Shown here one piece after another: positions 35,085 through 44,500 of a stretch of 64,000 nt of DNA. The stretch is from CAYYFX01 sp046330135 (GTDB lineage: Bacteria; ARS69), in assembly GCA_046330135.1 (NCBI GenBank), contig JAXLTI010000006.1:1-64000 (forward strand). Direction: 5' to 3'. Position 1 is the first letter of the stretch. Each line of letters starts with the position of its first letter. The translations under genes and the position numbers were made by a program. The notes under the pieces are model-generated. The model had not been told where the DNA came from. It ran no database searches and was given only the letters and a program-made list of their open reading frames with translations.

Positions 35085-36065
35085 GTGCAGGAGGTCATGG
35101 TGGAGGGGCGGATCCCGGCCGTGAGAACGCGTGTCTCTCCGCTCGCCGTGGCGGCGCACTGGGCGAGCGCGGGCGGCGGCCACGTCGTCGCCGTCCTCCA
35201 CTTCGGCTCGACCCGCACGGGCGCTTCGCCGGAAGCGCGCAGCGCCCACGACTTCTTCGTGATCGTCGACGACTACGACGCCTTCTATCGCGCCGCTCGC
35301 CCGGCGCTGGGGGGCGCGCGGTCGGCGCGGTTCCTGGCGTGGTGCAACCGAGCCCTCCCTCCGAACGTGCTGCACGGCACCGGCCCCGGAGACGCGGAAG
35401 CGAAGCTCTTCGTCCTCTCCGAGCGCGACCTCGCGCGCGCGGCCGGCCCCCGTCCGAAGGACCACTTCGTGCGCGCTCGCCTCACGCAGAACGTCGGGGT
35501 CGTGTGGGCCAGGGACGACCTCGCCTCGGGCCGAGCGACCGCGCTCCTCACGTCCGTCCGGCGCTCGACGTCGACGTGGATGCGCCCGTTCCTCCGCGGC
35601 GAGTTCCGCCCGGTGGACTTCGCCCGGCGCATGCTCGAAGTCTCGTACGCCTCGGAGATCCGGCCCGAGTCCGCGGAGCGCGTGAGCGAGGTGATCGCCG
35701 CGCAGCGGGGGTTCCTGGAGAGCGAGTGCGCGGCGGCGCTGGAAGAGGCGTGCCGCGAGGGTCGCGCGGTCCGCCGGGGCGAGGCGTACGCGTACACCCG
35801 CCCCGCGGGGCCCTTCGAGCGCGTGGCCGCGCGCGCCTGGCTCGACCTCTCGCGTGCGCGTGCGACCCTGCGCTGGGCGAAGTACATGTGGACGTTCTCG
35901 GGGTGGTTGGACTACATCGCGGCGAAGACGGAGCGTCGTACCGGTGTGCGGGTGGAGCTCGGGCCTCGCGAGCGTCGCTGGCCCGTCGTCTTCTTATGGC
36001 CTACGTTCTTCCGGGTGATGCGGGCTCGCCGTCAGAGCCCGCCGCGGGGGGCGCCGCCTCGATGA
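35085..36065 (+). CDS. Nucleotidyltransferase-fold protein, Tam41-like (putative CDP-lipid synthase)
   Basis: Begins 1 bp after the acyltransferase stop at a GTG; an internal ATG at 35097 is also possible. Residues about 35-65 read VVAVLHFGSTRTGAS ... HDFFVIVDDYDAFY, a G-S ... D-x-x-V-x-V-D pattern of the nucleotidyltransferase superfamily, and RALPPNVLHG follows about 40 residues later. This resembles Tam41-type phosphatidate cytidylyltransferases. The next gene is a CDP-alcohol phosphatidyltransferase, whose donor would be a CDP-lipid, so the assignment is functionally attractive. I am confident of the fold but not of the reaction. There is no signal peptide; aromatic and basic residues near 270-290 may touch the membrane. 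Confidence 0.5.
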   Translation: MQEVMVEGRIPAVRTRVSPLAVAAHWASAGGGHVVAVLHFGSTRTGASPEARSAHDFFVIVDDYDAFYRAARPALGGARSARFLAWCNRALPPNVLHGTGPGDAEAKLFVLSERDLARAAGPRPKDHFVRARLTQNVGVVWARDDLASGRATALLTSVRRSTSTWMRPFLRGEFRPVDFARRMLEVSYASEIRPESAERVSEVIAAQRGFLESECAAALEEACREGRAVRRGEAYAYTRPAGPFERVAARAWLDLSRARATLRWAKYMWTFSGWLDYIAAKTERRTGVRVELGPRERRWPVVFLWPTFFRVMRARRQSPPRGAPPR

Positions 36066-36814
36066 GAACCGAGATCACGGTCTTGCTGGCGCTCGCCGCG
36101 GTCGCCGCGACGTCGATGGTCGTCTTCCGCGCGACGATCGGCGGTCAGGTGCGAACGGCGGAGGTGGCCCGGCGCGGTCCCTTCGTCTTCGGCGATTGGA
36201 TCCGCGAGTGGTTCTACTGGCTCGTCGCGCCGGTGGGTCGCGCGTCCGTTCGCAAGGGCATCCCGCCCGAGCTCTTCAACGTCATCGGCCTCGGGCTCGG
36301 GCTCACGGCAGGCGTGGCGTACGGGCGCGACGCGCTGCCCCTCGGCGGCGCGCTGCTCCTCCTCAGCGGAATGACCGACGTCTTCGACGGCCTCGTCGCG
36401 CGGGCGCGCGGCGTGGTCACCACGTGGGGCGCCTTCCTCGATTCGACGCTCGACCGATTCACGGAAGTCGCGGTGTTCGCGGGCCTCGCGGCCCGGTACC
36501 GCGAGCCGCTGCCGGTCCTCGTGATCGTGACCGGCCTCGGCGGCTCGCTCCTCGTGAGCTACACGCGGGCCCGCGGCGAGAGCCTCGGGGTCACGTGCAG
36601 CGGCGGTGTCATGCAGCGGGCGGAGCGCGTTCTCCTGCTCGGGTTCGCGTCCATCGTGGACCCGGCGGTCTCGTCGGCCTTCGGACGGCCCGGCGAGGGC
36701 GTTCTGCTCTTGGGGGTTCTCGCATTGATCGCGGCGGGGTCGCTCGCGACGGCGGTGTACCGTACCGTCTGGATCGCGCGCCGACTTCGCGAAGGAAAGG
36801 GTGGCCGACGTTGA
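36062..36814 (+). CDS. CDP-alcohol phosphatidyltransferase family protein
   Basis: ATGA overlap with the upstream gene. The 250-residue membrane protein contains the full catalytic signature D-G-x2-A-R-x8-G-x3-D-x3-D (DGLVARARGVVTTWGAFLD followed by STLD, about residues 104-126), with about six hydrophobic helices. Family members transfer a phospho-alcohol or phosphatidyl group between a CDP-activated lipid and an alcohol (glycerol phosphate, serine, inositol phosphate). The acceptor cannot be read from sequence. The coupling to a Tam41-like gene and a PlsC gene suggests a complete phospholipid branch. Confidence 0.92.
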   Translation: MRTEITVLLALAAVAATSMVVFRATIGGQVRTAEVARRGPFVFGDWIREWFYWLVAPVGRASVRKGIPPELFNVIGLGLGLTAGVAYGRDALPLGGALLLLSGMTDVFDGLVARARGVVTTWGAFLDSTLDRFTEVAVFAGLAARYREPLPVLVIVTGLGGSLLVSYTRARGESLGVTCSGGVMQRAERVLLLGFASIVDPAVSSAFGRPGEGVLLLGVLALIAAGSLATAVYRTVWIARRLREGKGGRR

Positions 36815-38457
36815 GACGATTCGGGCTGGCGTTGCTCCTCGTGCTGACGACATGGTCCCGGGGAGCGGGAGCGAGCGACGCTCCCGCTGCGTCGACCCCC
36901 GCGACGCCTGCAGCTCCGCCCCCGGCGACGGAAGCGCCGCCGGGCGCGACGGTCCTGCCGACCGGGCTCCTCTCCCCGGACGTCGAGCAGAAGATCAGCG
37001 CGGGGTTCCTCGACACGATGGCCCTCGTGTATCAGGGGCGGATCGTGGAGGCGTCGGCGCGCGTCAAGGAGCTGCTCGCGCTCGCTCCGGAGGATCCGCG
37101 GCCGTATCTGCTGCAGGCGCGCGTGCTGCGCGAGTACGTCTCCGAGCAGGACAACACGCGCGAGAACGTGAAGCCGCAGATCGCGCCGATCCTCGGGGTC
37201 CTCGACACGGCGAAGAAGAAGTCGGAAGCGATCCTCGAGAAGGATCCGGAGTCCGTGGCCGGCCACCTGTATCGAGGGTGGGCGAACATGTTCCGCGGGC
37301 AGCTGCACGAGCTCGCGTTCGAGCACTGGAGCGCCGGACGCGCCGCGAAGGCGGGGAAGAGCGACCTGGACCAGGTCCTCGCCCGCGATCCGCACAACCC
37401 CGACGCGCTGATGATCACCGGGACGTACCTGTACTTCGCCGATCTCCTGCCCGGCGTCCTGAAGCTCGCCAGCTTCCTCCTGCGGGTCCCGGGCGGTGAT
37501 CGCGAGCAGGGCCTCGAGGACCTGAAGCTCGCTGAAGCCGTGCCCAGCTATTCCCAGTACGACGCGCGCGGAATGCGCGGGGCGATCCTCTTCGGTTTCG
37601 AAGGACGATTGGAAGACGCCCGCGACCTCTTCGACGCTTTCGACCGGCAGTTCCCGGACAATCCGCGTCTGGTCGAGCCGCTGGCGATGATCGACCTCTG
37701 GTTCGCGAACCGGATCGGCTCCGGCCTCGCGCGAGTGGAGCGCGTGGTCCAGGCGAACGAGCACGGCCCGGATCCCCTGTCGCGCGAGCTGGCGGCCCGG
37801 CTGCGACTCTACCAGGCGTGCATGCAGATCCTGTCGGGACGGGTCGAGGAGGGGCGCGAGAGCTTGGCGCTGCTCCACCGGGACAATCCCGGACGGCCGG
37901 ACTGGTTCCGCCCCGTCGTGGACCTCTATCTCTGCGACACCGATCTTCTTCTCGGCGAGCGCGAGAAGGCGGCGGCCGTCCTGAAGGACGCCGCGAAGGA
38001 CTCCGATCTCGAGAAGCTGCTCGCGTACGCGCAGACTGACGGGGCGGTGGCAAGCGCCGAGGACGTCGACACGCTGCGGCGCCTCCAGCCCGTGGCGCGA
38101 GCGATCTACGAGGGGCGTCTCGACGAAGCGGAGTCGAGCCTTCGCGACTTCCCGCCCGCGAGCCCCTTCGTGGTCTTCTATCAGGCGGAGATCCTGCAAC
38201 TGAGGGGACGCTCGCGCGAGGCGCTGCCGCATTACGAGCGCCTGCTCGCGCCCGCCGTTCCCTCCCGGTGCCGCCTCTTCGTGCGGATCGCGCGGCTGCG
38301 GGCGGCCGAGATCCACGCGAGCCTCGGTGAATGGGAGGCTGCGGCCGCGGCGTTCGAGGACGAGATCGAGAAATACGACGTGAAGGACATGCTCCGGCAC
38401 GTGGTTCGCGCAAGGCAGCGCTACTTCTACCGAGAGGCGGACGCGGTCCGGGGCTGA
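36811..38457 (+). CDS. Secreted TPR protein
   Basis: A TTG start overlaps the previous stop (TTGA) and has GGAAAGGGTGG 7 nt upstream. It is followed by a signal peptide (LALLLVLTTWSRGAGA) and an Ala/Pro-rich linker. Residues about 60-540 contain TPR-like helical pairs (YQGRIVEASARVKELLALAPEDPRP; LEDARDLFDAFDRQFPDNPRL). A YLYFADLLPGVLKLASFLLRVPGGDREQG segment is longer than a typical TPR linker. Without enzymatic motifs it is probably a periplasmic scaffold. It closes the lipid operon, which may reflect co-transcription only. Confidence 0.75.
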   Translation: MRRFGLALLLVLTTWSRGAGASDAPAASTPATPAAPPPATEAPPGATVLPTGLLSPDVEQKISAGFLDTMALVYQGRIVEASARVKELLALAPEDPRPYLLQARVLREYVSEQDNTRENVKPQIAPILGVLDTAKKKSEAILEKDPESVAGHLYRGWANMFRGQLHELAFEHWSAGRAAKAGKSDLDQVLARDPHNPDALMITGTYLYFADLLPGVLKLASFLLRVPGGDREQGLEDLKLAEAVPSYSQYDARGMRGAILFGFEGRLEDARDLFDAFDRQFPDNPRLVEPLAMIDLWFANRIGSGLARVERVVQANEHGPDPLSRELAARLRLYQACMQILSGRVEEGRESLALLHRDNPGRPDWFRPVVDLYLCDTDLLLGEREKAAAVLKDAAKDSDLEKLLAYAQTDGAVASAEDVDTLRRLQPVARAIYEGRLDEAESSLRDFPPASPFVVFYQAEILQLRGRSREALPHYERLLAPAVPSRCRLFVRIARLRAAEIHASLGEWEAAAAAFEDEIEKYDVKDMLRHVVRARQRYFYREADAVRG

Positions 38458-38553
38458 CCGGATGCGACGGCGCCGGCTCGGCGAGGCGCTCCTCCGAGGG
38501 TCGGCACTTGCCGGCCTTGACCCGGATGCGGCGATCGTTCGACGCCCGTAAAA

Positions 38554-38569
38554 GGAGCGTAAACGCTCC
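38554..38569 (+). promoter_or_regulatory. Short perfect palindrome upstream of the efflux operon
   Basis: GGAGCGTAAACGCTCC has 6-bp arms around TAAA, in the 243-bp gap between the TPR gene and the efflux operon. Its AT centre in a GC-rich spacer suggests either an operator or the stem of a weak terminator for the upstream operon. No adjacent regulator gene is present. Confidence 0.4.
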
Positions 38570-38700
38570 GGGTACTCCCGCGCTTTCCGGCGGCCGCCGT
38601 CACGTTGCCTCTTCCCGTCGCCGCGCGATGCGGTAATCTGTGGGACCTTTTCCCGCCGTCCGCCCGTTCGGACCGGCGGGTCTCGAAGGAGTCGGATCCC

Positions 38701-40251
38701 TTGCTTCTGCCCGTCCTCGCGATCCTGGTCGCCACCGCGACCCCGGCGGACCTCCGCGTTCCGCCGGACAGCGCTCTCGTTCGCATCGTGGCCGCTCTCC
38801 CCGGGGAGCCGCTCGCGCTCGAGGACGCCATCCGCACGGGCCTCGACGGCGCCGTCGGGGTGCGCTCGGCGAAGGCCGGGCTGCGCATCGCGCGGGGGTC
38901 GCTGCGCCAGGAGAAGGGCGCCTTCGATCCCGTTCTCTTCGCCGACGTGGACCGCACGGGCAACGACGCGCCGACCTCGCCGCCGTTCTCCGGAGGGACC
39001 ACCACGACCACGAGCGTGTCGGCCGGCGCGCGCCTCAAGCTGCCCATCGGCACTCAGCTCGGAGCCACCCTCTCGACGGTGAAGCTCCAGACGGACAACT
39101 TCTTCGTCGCGGCGCAGAATCCGCAGTACTCCACGACCGGGCGGCTCACCCTGCGCCAGCCGCTCCTCCAGGGGTTCGGGCCGGCGGCGAATGCGGGTGT
39201 CTCGTCCGCCTCGCGGGACCTCGACGCGGCGCGGGCTCGCGTCACCGATGCGGCGCTCACGGTGGCCTCGAACGTCGAGGCCACGTACTGGGACCTGCAT
39301 GCCGCCGAGCTGGACTACGCGGTGCGCACGCTCCTCGTGCAGCAGGGACAGACCCTTCTGGACCAGGCCACGCACAAAGCCGAGGCGGGACTCGTGGGTC
39401 CGGGAGAGGTCGCTACCGCGCGCACGTTCCTCGCCGAGCAGCAGATCGCGGCGCTCGCCGGCGAAGAGCAGCTCGACACGGTCTCGGACCAGCTCGCCAC
39501 GTTGCTCGGGCGACGTCCGGTGGAAGGCGCGGGCCGGTTCCGCACCAGCACCGAGCCCCCGGGGGATTTCCCGGTGGAGCCCGAAGACAGCCTCGTGACG
39601 CGCGCGCTCGATCGAAACGAGGAGCTTCGCGCCGCGAAGGCGGATCTCGCGGCCGCCGACGCGCGCGCCCGCGCCGCCGCCTGGGACCGCCTGCCGCGCC
39701 TCGACGTGCTCGGCTCGATCGGGGGCAACGGCCTCGCGGGGACGGGCCGCACGATCCAGTCTCCCTTCGACTCCACGACCACGATCACGACCCTGAGCAA
39801 CGGCGGATTCTCCGAGACGTTCGATCAGGTCACGAGCCGGGACTTCCCCACGTGGAGCGTGGGCATGAGCCTCGAGGTCCCGCTGGGCCTGCGCCCGGGA
39901 CGCGGCGAGCGGGAGCGGCGGCTCGGCGAGGTGGAGAGCGCACGGGCCCGCGTGGACGCGGTGCGCCGTTCCGTGGAAGAGCAAGTGCGCTCCCGCCGGC
40001 GGGAGCTGGAGCACGGCGCGCGGCGGCTGGAGCTCGCGCGCACCGGCGTCGAAGCGGCGCTCGAGCAGGCGCGGATCGGTCAGATCGAGTATGAGAACGG
40101 AAGGAACACGGCGTTCGAGCTCGTCCGGTTGAGCGGCGACGTCGCGGCGGCGCAACAACGCTATTCCGAGGCGCTCGTCCGCACGGCGAAGGCGGCGGCA
40201 GAGCTCCGACGGCTCGCCCCGGTGGGGGCTCATCCGGGATCGGAGGAATGA
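38701..40251 (+). CDS. TolC-family outer membrane efflux protein
   Basis: Start taken at a TTG with GAAGGAG 9 nt upstream, followed by a signal peptide (LLLPVLAILVATATPADL). The 516-residue product contains two OEP repeats: ALEDAIRTGLDGAVGVRSAKAGLRIA starts the first helical hairpin, and RRLGEVESARARVDAVRRSVEEQVRSRRREL is the last. ATYWDLHAAELDYAVRTLLV and GPGEVATARTFLAEQQIAAL are the periplasmic helices between. It forms the outer membrane channel of the tripartite pump encoded with the next two genes (ATGA, GTGA overlaps). Confidence 0.9.
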   Translation: MLLPVLAILVATATPADLRVPPDSALVRIVAALPGEPLALEDAIRTGLDGAVGVRSAKAGLRIARGSLRQEKGAFDPVLFADVDRTGNDAPTSPPFSGGTTTTTSVSAGARLKLPIGTQLGATLSTVKLQTDNFFVAAQNPQYSTTGRLTLRQPLLQGFGPAANAGVSSASRDLDAARARVTDAALTVASNVEATYWDLHAAELDYAVRTLLVQQGQTLLDQATHKAEAGLVGPGEVATARTFLAEQQIAALAGEEQLDTVSDQLATLLGRRPVEGAGRFRTSTEPPGDFPVEPEDSLVTRALDRNEELRAAKADLAAADARARAAAWDRLPRLDVLGSIGGNGLAGTGRTIQSPFDSTTTITTLSNGGFSETFDQVTSRDFPTWSVGMSLEVPLGLRPGRGERERRLGEVESARARVDAVRRSVEEQVRSRRRELEHGARRLELARTGVEAALEQARIGQIEYENGRNTAFELVRLSGDVAAAQQRYSEALVRTAKAAAELRRLAPVGAHPGSEE

Positions 40252-41501
40252 TGATCGGCAGGCTTCGAATCGTCGCGGCCGTCGTGATCCTCGCGACCGC
40301 TTCGGGTTGCAAGAGCGGCGGCAAGGGAGCCGGCGGCCCCGGCGGCGGCGGCTTCCAGATGCCTCCCACGCCCGTCGAGGTCGCGCAGGTGAAGGCGGGT
40401 CCGCTCAAGGAGACGTTCTCCACGGTCGGCACGCTCGACGCGGTGCAACAGATCACGATCGTTTCGGAGCTCGACGGCATCGTCGAGAAGCTCCCGTACG
40501 AGGAAGGGAGCCGCATCGCCCAGGGCGCTCTCGTCGCGCAGATCAACGACGACGAGATCGCCGCCTCGCTCGCTCGCGCGGAAGCCGTGCGCGATCAGCA
40601 GCGCGTCTCGCATGAGCGCGTGAAGAAGGTCGTCGAGGCGAGCGCCGCCGCGCCGCAGGATCTGGACGACGCCCGTGCCGCGCTGGGGGTGGCCGAAGCC
40701 GACGTCGCGCTGGCGCGCTCTCGCTTCTCCAAGACGCGCATCGTGGCGCCGTTCACCGGCATGATCGGCCCACGCAAGGTGGACCCCGGCGCGTACGTGC
40801 GCGCCGGCGACGGGATCGCGCAGCTGGCCAGCATCGCGGACCTCGACGTCTCCTTCGCGATGCCCGAGCGCTACGTGGGCGACCTGCGTCAGGGCGCGGA
40901 GGTGGCCGTCTCCACGACCGCGTTCCCGGGCGAGACGGTGCCCGGCAGGGTTCGCGTCGTCGATCCCGTCGTGGACCCGTCCACGCGCAACGTGCGGGTC
41001 ATCGCGCGCCTGCACAACCCCGGCGAGCGATTCCGGCCGGGCATGTCGGCGAACGTGGAGGTCGTGCTCGCGGCGAGGGACTCCGCGCTCACCGTCCCCG
41101 GCGAAGCGGTGTTCGCCGAGGGAGCCGCGTTCCTGGTCGACAAGGTGGGGGCGGACGGAACGGTGATGCCCACGCCCGTGACGCTCGGCATTCGCCTGCC
41201 GGACGTCGTGGAGGTCACGTCGGGTCTGTCCCCGGGGGATACGGTGGTCCGCGCCGGACAGCAGAAGCTCTACCCGGGCGCGAAGGTGATGCCCGTCGGA
41301 CCGGGGGCGCCCGGTGCGCCAGGGGCTCCGGGTGCGCCGGCGGCTCCGGGCGGCGCGGCCGCCGGCGGCGAGGCCGGCCCAGCGGCGCCGAAGGCGGGCG
41401 AAGCGGCCGCGGGCGCGGCGGCGAAGCCGGGCGAAGCCGCGCCGAAGGGCGGGGCCAAGGCGGCGGGTGGTGACTCCTCCCAGGGAGCGCGCGCGAAGTG
41501 A
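40248..41501 (+). CDS. RND efflux membrane fusion (adaptor) lipoprotein
   Basis: ATGA overlap with the TolC-type gene. The 417-residue product has a lipoprotein signal (ILATASGC, Cys21), a Gly-rich linker, the lipoyl halves (VSELDGIVEKLPYEEGSRI; RIVAPFTGMIGPRKVDPGAYV), an alpha-hairpin between them and a beta-barrel domain (FPGETVPGRVRVVDPVVDP; RFRPGMSANVEVVL). The C-terminal 65 residues are low-complexity Pro-Gly-Ala and Lys/Glu/Ala-rich, beginning PGAPGAPGAPGAPAAP, unusual for the family. It joins the RND pump to the outer membrane channel. Confidence 0.92.
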   Translation: MMIGRLRIVAAVVILATASGCKSGGKGAGGPGGGGFQMPPTPVEVAQVKAGPLKETFSTVGTLDAVQQITIVSELDGIVEKLPYEEGSRIAQGALVAQINDDEIAASLARAEAVRDQQRVSHERVKKVVEASAAAPQDLDDARAALGVAEADVALARSRFSKTRIVAPFTGMIGPRKVDPGAYVRAGDGIAQLASIADLDVSFAMPERYVGDLRQGAEVAVSTTAFPGETVPGRVRVVDPVVDPSTRNVRVIARLHNPGERFRPGMSANVEVVLAARDSALTVPGEAVFAEGAAFLVDKVGADGTVMPTPVTLGIRLPDVVEVTSGLSPGDTVVRAGQQKLYPGAKVMPVGPGAPGAPGAPGAPAAPGGAAAGGEAGPAAPKAGEAAAGAAAKPGEAAPKGGAKAAGGDSSQGARAK

Positions 41502-44500
41502 AGCTGAGCGAGCTTTCCATCCGGCGGCCGGTCTTCGCGACCGTTCTGAGCCTCGCGATCATTCTCCTGGGGATCCTGTCGCTCACGCGGCTTCCCGTGC
41601 GCGAGTACCCGGACATCGATCCCCCGGTCGTCTCGATCGTCACCTTCTACCGCGGCGCCAGCTCGAACGTGGTGGAGACGGAGATCACGGACGTCCTGGA
41701 GGAACAGCTCGCCACGATCGAGGGCATCAAGACGATCACGTCCTCGAGCCGTGACGAGGGCTCCACGATCACGGTGGAGTTCGAGCTGTCGCGGGACGTC
41801 GAGGAGGCCGCGAACGACGTGCGCGACCGCGTCTCGCGCGTGCGCGCATCGCTGCCGGAGGCGGCGGACGATCCCATCGTCTCCAAGGTCGACACGAACG
41901 CGCAGCCGATCTACTGGATCGCGCTCTCCAGCGACACGGTGGATCCCCTGCGGCTCTCGGAGATCGCCGAGGTCGACCTCAAGGATCCCCTCCAGCGGCT
42001 GCCCGGCGTGGCGAACGTGTTCATCGGCGCGCAGCGGCGCTACGCGATGCGCGTGTGGCTGGACCCGGACCGCATGGCGGCCCGCGGCGTCACGCCGAGC
42101 GAGGTCGAGGATGCGATCCGCCGCGGCAACGCGGAGGTCCCGGGCGGTCGCGTCGAGGGGAACGAGCGCGAGTTCTCGGTGCGGACGCGCGGCGAGCTGG
42201 ACAAGCCGGATCAGTTCTCCGCGATCGTCGTGAAGGAAGAGGGCGACGACCGCGTGCGCCTCGGCGACGTCGCGCGCGTGGTGGTCGGTCCGGAGGACGA
42301 GCGCACGATCGCCCGCTGGAACGGCAAGCTGGCGATCGGTCTGGGCGTCGTGAAGCAGAACAAGGCGAGCACGCTCGAGGTCGCGAAGGTGATCCGGAAC
42401 GCGCTGCCCGAGCTGCGCAAGCGCCTGCCGGCCGGAGTCGTGCTGGAGACGGCATACGACTCCTCGCTCTTCATCCAGGACTCGCTGAACGAGGTCGTGC
42501 AGACGATCTTCATCGCCGCGGCCCTCGTGTTCCTCGTGGTGTTCCTGTTCCTGAAGAGCTTCCGCGCCACGCTGATTCCCGCGGTGGCGATTCCGGTGTC
42601 CATCGTGGGGACGTTCACGATCGTCTACTTCCTCGGCTTCACCGTGAACATCCTCACGCTGCTCGCGCTCGTGCTGGCGATCGGGCTCGTCGTGGACGAC
42701 GCCATCGTGATGCTGGAGAACGTCTATCGGCACATCGAGATGGGGAAGCCGCGCATGCAGGCGGCGCTCGACGGCGCGCACGAGATCGGCTTCGCCATCG
42801 TGGCCACCACGATCGCGCTCGTGGCGGTGTTCGTCCCGGTCGCGTTCCTCACGGGCAACGTGGGCCGGCTGTTCACGGAGTTCGCCATCTCCCTCGCGGT
42901 GGCCGTGGCCATCTCGATGCTCGTGGCGCTCTCGTTCTCGCCGATGCTCTGCTCGCGGATTCTCGCGCCGCTCCACTCCCACACCCGGGAGAACTGGGCG
43001 TCGCGGAGCTTCGAGGCCTTCTTCCGCGGCCTGGACCGCGTCTACCGCCGGCACCTCGGCTGGTCCCTCGATCGGCCCTGGCTCCTGGTCAGCGGGGCGG
43101 TGGTGATCGTGGCCGCCGCGTACTTCGTGTTCAAGTTCATCCCGTCGGAGCTCGTGCCCACCGAGGACCGCAGCACGGCGTTCGGCATCGTCATCGCGCC
43201 CGAGGGCTCCACGCTGGAGTACACGGATCACTACATGCGCCAGCTGGAGGACGTCCTCCTGTCCACGCCGGAGCACCAGGGGCTCTTCAGCGCCACGGGC
43301 CTCGGCTTCGGCGGGCCCGGACAGGTCACGAACGGCTTCGTGTTCTACCTCATGAAGCCGCGAAACGAGCGGTCGCGGACGCAGCAGGAGGTCGTGGCCA
43401 GCCTCTTCCCGCGGACGTTCTCGATCCCCGGCGTGCTGGCGTTTCTCATCAACCCCCCGAGCCTCGGCGGACAGTTCAGCACGAGCCCGGTGGAGTACGT
43501 GCTCCAGGCCGACACGTACGAGCAGCTCGGGCAGGCGGTGGGCACGTTCATGGGCAAGGCGTCGAAGCTGGGCTACCTGATCAATCTGGACTCGGATCTC
43601 CGCCTGAACAAGCCTCAGCTGGATATCGACATCGACCGCGATCGCGCGTCGTCGCTCGGCGTGTCCGTGACCGAGATCGGCGGCGCGCTGGAGACGCTCC
43701 TCGGCGGCCGTGTCGTGACGAACTTCAAGCGAGGCTCGAAGCAGTACGACGTCATCGTCCAGCTGGAGCCGAAGGACCGCGCGCGGCCCGACGTGGTGAA
43801 CGAGGTCTACGTGCGCGGGGCCGGCGGGCTGGTGCAGCTCGCGAACGTGGTGCAGGTGAAGGAGACGGTGGCGCCGAAGGAGCTGAACCACTACAACCGC
43901 ATCCGCGCCGCCACGATCAGCGCGAACCTGGCGCCGGGCGTGGCGCTGGGGCAGGCCCTGGACGACCTGGATCACATCGTGGCCTCGGACCTGCCGGGCG
44001 TCCGGCACGATCTGTCGGGACAGTCGCGCGAGTTCCGCGAGTCCAGCCACAAGCTCTACCTGCTCTTCCTGTTCTCGATCGTCTTCATCTACCTCGTGCT
44101 CGCCGCGCAGTTCGAGAGCTTCGTCCACCCGCTCACGATTCTCCTGTCGGTGCCCCTCGCGGTGACGGGCGCGCTCGTTTCGCTCTTCGTGTTCCACCAG
44201 ACGCTCAACATCTACTCGCAGATCGGCCTGATCATGCTGATCGGGCTCGTCACGAAGAACGCCATCCTCATCGTGGAGTTCTCGAACCAGCTGCGCGCGC
44301 GCGGACTGGGCACGCGGGAAGCGGTGGCCGAGGCCGCGGGCATCCGGCTGCGGCCGATCCTCATGACCACGCTGGCCACGATCTTCGGAGTGCTGCCCAT
44401 CGCGCTCGGCATCGGCGCGGGCGGCGAGGCGCGCATGCCGCTCGGCATCGCCGTGGTGGGCGGGCTCGCCTTCTCGACGTCCCTCACGCTGTTCCTCGTG

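Noticed and set aside
36559..40233. A 1224-codon open frame on the minus strand over the CDP-alcohol phosphatidyltransferase, TPR and TolC genes
   Set aside because: It is a high-GC antisense shadow: composition is Arg/Glu/His/Val-rich without any domain, while the plus strand encodes three recognised families with coupled starts.
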